A stretch of DNA of 64,000 bases from Rotaria sordida. Taxonomy: Eukaryota; Rotifera; Eurotatoria; Philodinida; Philodinidae. Below, in pieces: positions 58,217 to 64,000 of this stretch. Below the pieces are notes generated by a model. The model saw only the letters and a program-made list of their open reading frames with translations. It ran no database searches and was not told where the DNA came from. The stretch lies in the NCBI GenBank assembly GCA_905250125.1, contig CAJNOL010000141.1, forward strand, positions 81,492-145,491, in the 5' to 3' direction. Both the position numbers and the translations under genes were made by a program. Position 1 is the first letter of the stretch, and every line of letters begins with the position of its first letter.

Positions 58217-59234
58217 ATGTCAATAATCCATCATCATCAATTTGTTTCAAATCTTCTTCGAGATGGTGTATCTCATGCAATGATTAAGATTCTCGAAGGT
58301 AAATAAGAATTTTCTTTTGTTTTAATATGTATAATTATTATTATTTTAAATATATGTTATTTTTTCTTTTAATAGAACAACGTATTACTGATGAAGATTT
58401 ACAAACAATCGATCGTGATGATATCGAACATTTATTTAAAAATGAATATGGTTTTACATTTCGTGATCGTAAACGATTTTGGAGTTCCATACAAAAATTT
58501 GTTTGTAGAAAACAAAAAAAAATTAATTTCAATTAGAAAATATCTGCTTCTTTTTTTAGCAACCAAAAAATACACATAATAACGTCGTTTATATAGAAGC
58601 CGAAGATGAATCTCCTGTATGAAAAATAAAATCATATTATATAAAAAAAAAAAAAACTTATATTCTTTATTTTTATTTTTATTCAAAGGATATTTATGAA
58701 GTAAATAGTATTGAATCTCCAAATTATCATTTAAGAGAACAATATATTCCATTGCCATCATCATCAAATATTCCTTCATCGGTAAGGATATATAATCATT
58801 CCAATACTGATATTCAAAACCCTATATTTGGAGAAAACAGTTCTTCAAATAGTAATGATAGTCTCAGAAAAATAGCAGTATCATTACCTATTTATGATGC
58901 ATTTATTGAAAATTCTTCACCAAAATCATCAGCAAATTTTGAATTTAAATATCCAGTTGAATTACCAAGATTTTCACAAAAAGTTACAAAAGCTTTTGAA
59001 GCAAATGATATTGAAACTGAATGGAAAACATTAATATATGAACTTGTTCAATGGATATTAAGTACAAAAGCGAATTCTCTAGCCAGACGTGAATGTCAAG
59101 CTATTGGAGAGACTTTATTTAAAAAATATCCATGTATTGGTAAAAATGGTTATCGACCATGGTCACGTTTATGTAAATGTATTACACGAAGTCTTCGTAA
59201 AGAAAGAACTCGAAAAGATTCATTACATACATAA
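58217..59234 (+). CDS. SAM-like plus helical C-domain protein, paralogue 2 (unrecognised family)
   Basis: Seen: exons 58217-58298, 58376-58500, 58560-58616 and 58689-59234 join to 269 residues. The N-terminal module is very close to paralogue 1 (DEDLQTIDRDDIEHLFKNEY and GFTFRDRKRFW). The linker has diverged completely. The C-terminal domain is recognisably the same: YPVELPRFSQKVTKAF, EWKTLIYELVQWILS, ECQAIGETLFKKYPCIG, RPWSRLCKCITRSLRKER. All three introns sit at the same codons and phases (1, 0, 0) as in paralogue 1. Inference: tandem duplication, with both modules under constraint and a free linker. No enzyme motif; basic C-terminus. Confidence 0.74.
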
Positions 59235-59954
59235 ATGTAATGAAAACAAAAGAAAAAAAACTTTTTTTGTGTATCTTGATAATTTCTTTGTTTATTACAA
59301 TCGTGAGGTAAATAAAACTTGTGAGAATATATGAGAAAAATATTTTTTCTGAATGTCATGTCTTTCCAAACGTCAAAAGCGCTTTCTTTCCTGTACGTAT
59401 GTGCACTCGATTGCCTTGAATAAGAGAAGAATCAAAGATACTATTCATTGTTTGTCATGTTAAGAGAGGCTTGATCAGCCAATCCAGAAAGTTGATTGTA
59501 TCGTTCAATTCAACATGTTTTTTTTCAGCAATTAGTTATTCATATGAAATTGTTGTTACGAAAAACATTTTATACACCTGCGATGTAATTGGACGAAGTT
59601 ATAGAAATTCAAACATGAGGTATCCTCGAATATCAAGAAAAAAGTATGCTTAGTGTTTCGTTTATATCTCCGCCGATTTTGGTCCATTTCATTTGAGCAA
59701 CGTTTCATTCGAAAGAGCTCTTAAAACTAAATAAAAAAAACTTATTAGCACAGCCCTTTTGAGACTGAAATGTGAAATTCATATAAATTCTTTAGCCTTA
59801 TTAAAGTCATATAAAATACGTAAAATAAAAACTCTCGTAAACTATAGTTGTTTTTAAGAAAAGACTATTTGCCATGGAAAATTTCTGAAAAAGATTCTCG
59901 CTCTACACTCCTGTGAAAGAAATTTTTATTTTAAAAATTGACAGATAGTAACCA
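59235..59954. other. Intergenic, no gene seen
   Basis: 3' flank of paralogue 2. AT-rich, with no gene or repeat recognised. Confidence 0.35.
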
Positions 59955-61015
59955 TGTAAAAAAAAGTCCGGAAAAATCTGATTAAATTAGGATTATTATA
60001 GTGTAATTATAATCGATTTTTAATGGCAAAAAAATCTATTATTATTAGATTTTTTCGGTTTTTTATATGGGTACCTATTAATTTATTTTAATCTATGTTA
60101 ATATATTATTATCTTGTAATCTATTTTAATGATACATATCAAAGAGAAGTGGTTTTTTCGAGATTCCAACATGAAATTCTCAATTTTCTAAGATTATTTG
60201 AATTCTTTGTGTTTACAAGCTGTAAAATTGTCGTTGAACACAAGTCATCCAAATATAATAAAGTCGAAACTCTTATATAAATTGTTTCAAGTTAAGATGG
60301 TGCAGTTTCATTAGGAATCGATTATAATCATGGGCTTCTGATCGATTATTAGTCGATTAGGAAACAATTTTTATCAAAAAATAATCCAAAAAATCACAAT
60401 ACACTTAATTATATTGATTAATTCCGATTACAACCGATCAAAAAGTCTACGTAAGCAACATCATTTCAATCGATTCTTGACAGACAATGTTATGATCTTT
60501 AACCAGTCTTCTTTGGTTTCCATCAATTTCGTTCTCAAAACTGAACCAATTATATTCGAAATTAAACACAATAATCGATGAAACTTTGATTTTTTTTTCA
60601 TTATTTAACAGTACATGCAACTTATAATACATTTATGGAGATGGAAAAGTACATGATTTTAATCAATTCTGACTTAAGCTCTAATGCATTCTAATCTGAT
60701 TTTTTTCCTCTAATTTTTTTTACACAAGTCGAGAATTTCATGTGGAACAGAATTTTCATGGTTCTTTTTTCAATCGATTATAATCGACTCGATTTTTAAT
60801 CGATTATTTAGATTATTCTAAGGGAAATAAGATTTTAACAGATTATTTGCGAAAAAAACCGACTTTAATTGATTGTGACATGAAAAAATCTGTTTTTAAT
60901 CTATTATTTCATTGAATTTAATCAAAATGTGGCGTATTTAATCGATTTTTTTGTGACTATTGGCGGAAAACCAATTTTAATCTGATTTTTTTGACCAGGC
61001 TTTTTTTGGACCTAA
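59955..61015. mobile_element. AT-rich element with ATCGATTA-type subterminal motifs (possibly hAT-like)
   Basis: Seen: the left end has TAAAAAAAAGTCCGG followed by AAAATCTGATTAAA. The right end, reading inward, has CCAAAAAAAGCCTGG followed by AAATCAGATTAAAA. Between them, words of the type AATCGATTA, TAATCGAT and TTTTAATC recur many times on both strands, densest at 60310-60460 and 60770-60990. No transposase frame. Known: hAT transposons carry short terminal repeats and many short subterminal binding motifs. Inference: a non-autonomous hAT-like element; the family call is tentative. Confidence 0.5.
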
Positions 61016-61509
61016 ATACATAACTCGATGCAATTTTTTACGCTGACTTCAAATATGTCTTTATTTTTCTCTCAAAATGCTTCTGTAACAAAGAAATTGT
61101 GAAAAATCTTTGAAAACCAACGTTTTTAGGAAATTTGAATCTCAGTCCAGAAGCCTTTGCGCATCTTTCCACTAACTGAGTGTATGTCGCACATATAGAA
61201 GAATATCCTTTAAAAGTTTCGTTGATATCGAATTAGTGGGAAAAAGTGGTAGCCAACTTTACTAGAGATGTCTTTGCGAAAAAAACGCTTAGCATAAAAG
61301 GAATAATTATTTTTTTCAGAATAAAAAGTCAGAAAACGAAAACTTTCTCAAAAATCGATAGAGCTGAAGTCTTTATTTTAGGCCATATATGATTTCGTGG
61401 TTAACTTTTTTTTATTTTTTCTCATTCGTTGAAGTATTTTAGAAATATAAGCAAAGTGAAGACCTACGTACATCTTTTTTTACCAAAATTTTCACAAATA
61501 CTGAATTCC

Positions 61510-63231
61510 AGTAATGCGATCATATCTTCACAATGAAAAGTTGCCATAAGATCAAACTTTCACACACAACTGCGTCTTAATCTGGACTACTATTACTACA
61601 AATTTGAAGAGGAATGGCTTTGTCCGAAAAGAAATATGACCGTGTCAAGGTTAAAAGGATACTGATAGTTATTCATTTTTCGTTTGAAAAAAGAAAAAAG
61701 TTCTCTCATTTAGGATCAATATTTGTCGAATTGAGACTAGGTTTGAAGTCTTTATGAGTATCAATAGATAGACCAATATACTCAACTACTCGAACAATGA
61801 ATTCGAACTTGAAATTCTTATCGAATACTTTATCGTTCGTTTCTCTTAAGAATGGATATATTTGTAATAGTTATTCCTGTCGATTAAAACCTGATTATAG
61901 AGCAACTATCTATTGTTTACCATTTTAGATACAATTTGTGTATTTGACAGAATTAAGTGTTTCACATTGTAATTGTTGCTAGACTGTGCGGAACTATATT
62001 GACATTTTTACACGATTCTGCAAATACATATGTAATACGTGTCAAAGTCTATGTTTATTACAGGATCAACAAAATTATAATATTATTGACCCAGGTTGTG
62101 TTCTTATAGCAGTTGTTGGTACAATAGTGGTAACAAAAGTGCTTGCAAGTAATTACGAGCGTAGGTGGATGTGGGAGTGAGGATTTGGGTATCGTTTTTC
62201 TCGATAAGTAACCACACGGACAATGACACTCATACCCTCACAACCATATGAAGACAAAGAATAAAAACACAGGAAGGAACGAGAGAAATGTAGAATGCAC
62301 TTTAATGTTCTAGAAGAACACTGTGTTATTTTTACATAACGATAGAACTGAAAAGAAGAACAAAAGTAAAATAAGAAAAGACTTATCCATGATACTGTCA
62401 TTGAAATATGAATGTAGCACTCAAATCAACTGCGCTTATCATCTATCTTTTTTTGTACGGATCTTGCAGGTACTAATTATGGCACTAGTCAAATGTACAG
62501 AGTTTCTTACACTGTCAGCTTCTTTACATGATTTCATCAAAATGATAATAGAACTGTCAGAAACCGTTGACATTAGGTTTTCATCGCACGCCATTTTTGT
62601 TCTTTCTGACTTGTCTGCAGCTGTATCTAATATAGAGTATGAAAGATAATAATATATCACAACGATCAAAACTTGAATTTTCCTTATAGGACTTTTTATC
62701 TATCATCATCTACATGGATATGATTCGTTTTGTATCTTAACAACTTAACAGAATACACAAAAAGAAAAGGATAATTTACTCATATAAATTCAAAATATAC
62801 TAGGCCTTTCAAATGTAATTTTGATCATTGAATAGTTGCTCTATGATTAGGTTTCAATCGACTGGAGTAACTATTACAAATATATTCATTCTTAACAGAA
62901 ACAAAGAATAAAGTATTTTATAAGAATTTCAAGTTCGAATTCATTGTTCGAGTAGTTGAATATATTGGTCTATCTATCGATGATTATAAAGACTTGAAAT
63001 CTAGTCTTATTTGACGAATATCAATCTCAAATGAGAGAAGTTTTTTTCTTTTTTCAAACGAAAAATGAATAATTATCAGTACCCTTCTGATCTTGACATG
63101 AATATAGCTCCCTACCGACAAAACCCTTCTTGTTCAAATTTTATAGTAATAGTAGTCCGGATTGAGACGTAGTTTTCGTGAAAGTTTGATCTTGCAACAA
63201 CTTTCCATTGTGGAGATATGATCACATTACT
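61510..63231. mobile_element. Element with two 405-bp inverted arms
   Basis: Seen: 61510-61914 and 62826-63231 are reverse complements over their full length with scattered mismatches. AGTAATGCGATCATATCTTC faces a near-match ending at 63231, TCGAACAATGAATTCGAACT faces AGTTCGAATTCATTGTTCGA, and CAACTATCTATTG faces CATTGAATAGTTG at the inner edges. The 911-bp core holds frames at 61986-62180 and 62323-62649 (LCLLQDQQNYNIIDPGCVLI; EFLTLSASLHDFIKMIIELS), neither of which I recognise. No target duplication determined. Inference: a long-TIR DNA element or a foldback pair; it could also be an inverted duplication around a unique core. Confidence 0.72.
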
Positions 63232-63889
63232 GAAAAATAGTGCAATGAATGCAAGAAAATATTCAAACAAGGATAAAAATGTAGAACATTCGACATTCTA
63301 TCCAACTGTATATGACGCAATTTTTCTCATACCTTAAAAAGTGATTACCCTTTTGAAAATCATACCAAATAATATTTTTTCCTATTTTTGCATCATTCCC
63401 ATACAGACATATTTTCACTGTAACTCCTCTTCAATAAGGCATATCCAGCTGAAAATTTTACAGTGAACGTTTCTCACTTACTTCTACTAACAGCCCAAAT
63501 TTCATTGAATTTAGAGGACTTTTTCTAAAACAATGGTGTCCTTTGAGGCATTTATCATTATGAGAGAAAAAATGCAAGTAGACTTCGGCATACAAACGTC
63601 AGACATAGACTGTATTCGAAATGTTTTTCAATACTTGTGCGAAATCAGTACAATAATAGCGAATGATCAGAAAGTTTTTAGACAAGATGTTTGCTCACTT
63701 TTGACCCGTTAGAAAGTATTTTCGACGAGTCAAAAGCTATGTATTAAGACCAGAAGTTTGTACTCTTTTTCAAATATGGATTTAGAAATTTTATCTCAGT
63801 TTTTGTTCGAGAGTAGTGAAATAATCTTTAAAAAAGCCAAGCAAATTAGTTTGAATGGAGAATTTATCCGAACATGCCTGTGTCAGAGG

Positions 63890-64000
63890 TCGAATCGAAC
63901 CGAGTTTTTTTAGATCGAGTTCGGTTCGGTTCGGATTCGCTTTTGGAAAATAGGTTCGAGTTCGGTTTGGTTCGGTTCGGTTCGACTTCGTTTTCAAAAA
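63890..64000. repeat. TTCGG/GGTTCGG short-period repeat at window edge
   Basis: Seen: runs of GTTCGGTTCGG (63919-63941, 63957-63986) separated by ATTCGCTTTTGGAAAATAG, with an inverse CGAATCGAACCGAG just before. The array continues beyond the window. It may be a terminal repeat of a DNA transposon or a satellite. The apparent Asn-Arg-Thr-rich minus-strand protein is a by-product of the repeat. Nothing is recognised between 63232 and 63889. Confidence 0.6.

Noticed and set aside
61986-62649. Core frames of the long-armed element as a transposase
   Set aside because: No DDE, tyrosine-recombinase or HUH motif and no zinc-finger or helix-turn-helix pattern visible.
63791-63997. Asn-Arg-Thr-Glu-Pro-rich minus-strand protein
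   Set aside because: Direct translation of the TTCGG repeat; not a gene.
1-64000. CRISPR arrays, bacterial operons or rRNA genes
   Set aside because: No regularly spaced direct repeats with unique spacers and no rRNA-like sequence; intron-rich genes show that the DNA is eukaryotic, so the intronless pair is not bacterial contamination of the assembly on this evidence.

Overview
The window is AT-rich nuclear DNA of a small invertebrate. Genes are split by many very short GT-AG introns (about 45-70 bp), interrupted here and there by introns of 0.7-2.5 kb filled with inverted repeats. The gene content is animal (integrin beta, liprin-beta, Ral, LRP2BP, GM2 activator, QSOX, CD38-type ADP-ribosyl cyclase). 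Two adjacent intron-free genes look microbial (a secreted FAD oxidoreductase and a GH31 alpha-glucosidase). Compact introns, AT-richness and intronless foreign-looking carbohydrate genes fit a bdelloid rotifer (Rotaria/Adineta type). That is an inference from style, not from a database match.

Layout. 0-2.6 kb: 3' part of an integrin beta (+). 3.0-6.1 kb: LSM12 (+), whose 2.1-kb intron holds three back-to-back large inverted repeats. 7.2-14.8 kb: liprin-beta (+), 19 exons, three SAM domains, plus two candidate alternative first exons. 16.1-18.1 kb: a broken piece of an LDL-receptor-related protein gene that still has its introns. 19.4-20.9 kb: ADP-ribosyl cyclase (-). 21-28 kb: gene-poor, with a TA-flanked non-autonomous transposon and a decayed copy of the FAD oxidoreductase that carries a tRNA-derived SINE. 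28.2-32.3 kb: the intact FAD oxidoreductase and GH31 pair, 53 bp apart. 32.3-37.3 kb: MITE-like elements. 37.3-38.3 kb: Ral GTPase (-). 40.0-42.3 kb: LRP2BP (+), with a second copy of the 21-kb transposon in an intron. 42.3-46.6 kb: decayed mariner and nested foldback elements. 46.6-47.4 kb: GM2 activator-like lipid-binding protein (+). 48.1-52.7 kb: QSOX sulfhydryl oxidase (+). 54.0-59.2 kb: two tandem paralogues of an unrecognised SAM-like family (+), separated by a decayed mariner. 59.2-64 kb: no convincing gene; a probable hAT-type element, an element with two 405-bp inverted arms, and the edge of a TTCGG repeat.

The genes are not one pathway. The pair at 28.2-32.3 kb is the only stretch where order suggests shared work: a secreted redox enzyme followed at operon-like spacing by a glycosidase, with a pyrimidine-rich splice acceptor just before the second start codon. 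The other theme is the number of long inverted repeats, many inside transcribed introns, which would fold into long hairpin RNAs.

Exon coordinates were worked out by hand from splice consensus, reading phase and family resemblance. No alignment or search was run.
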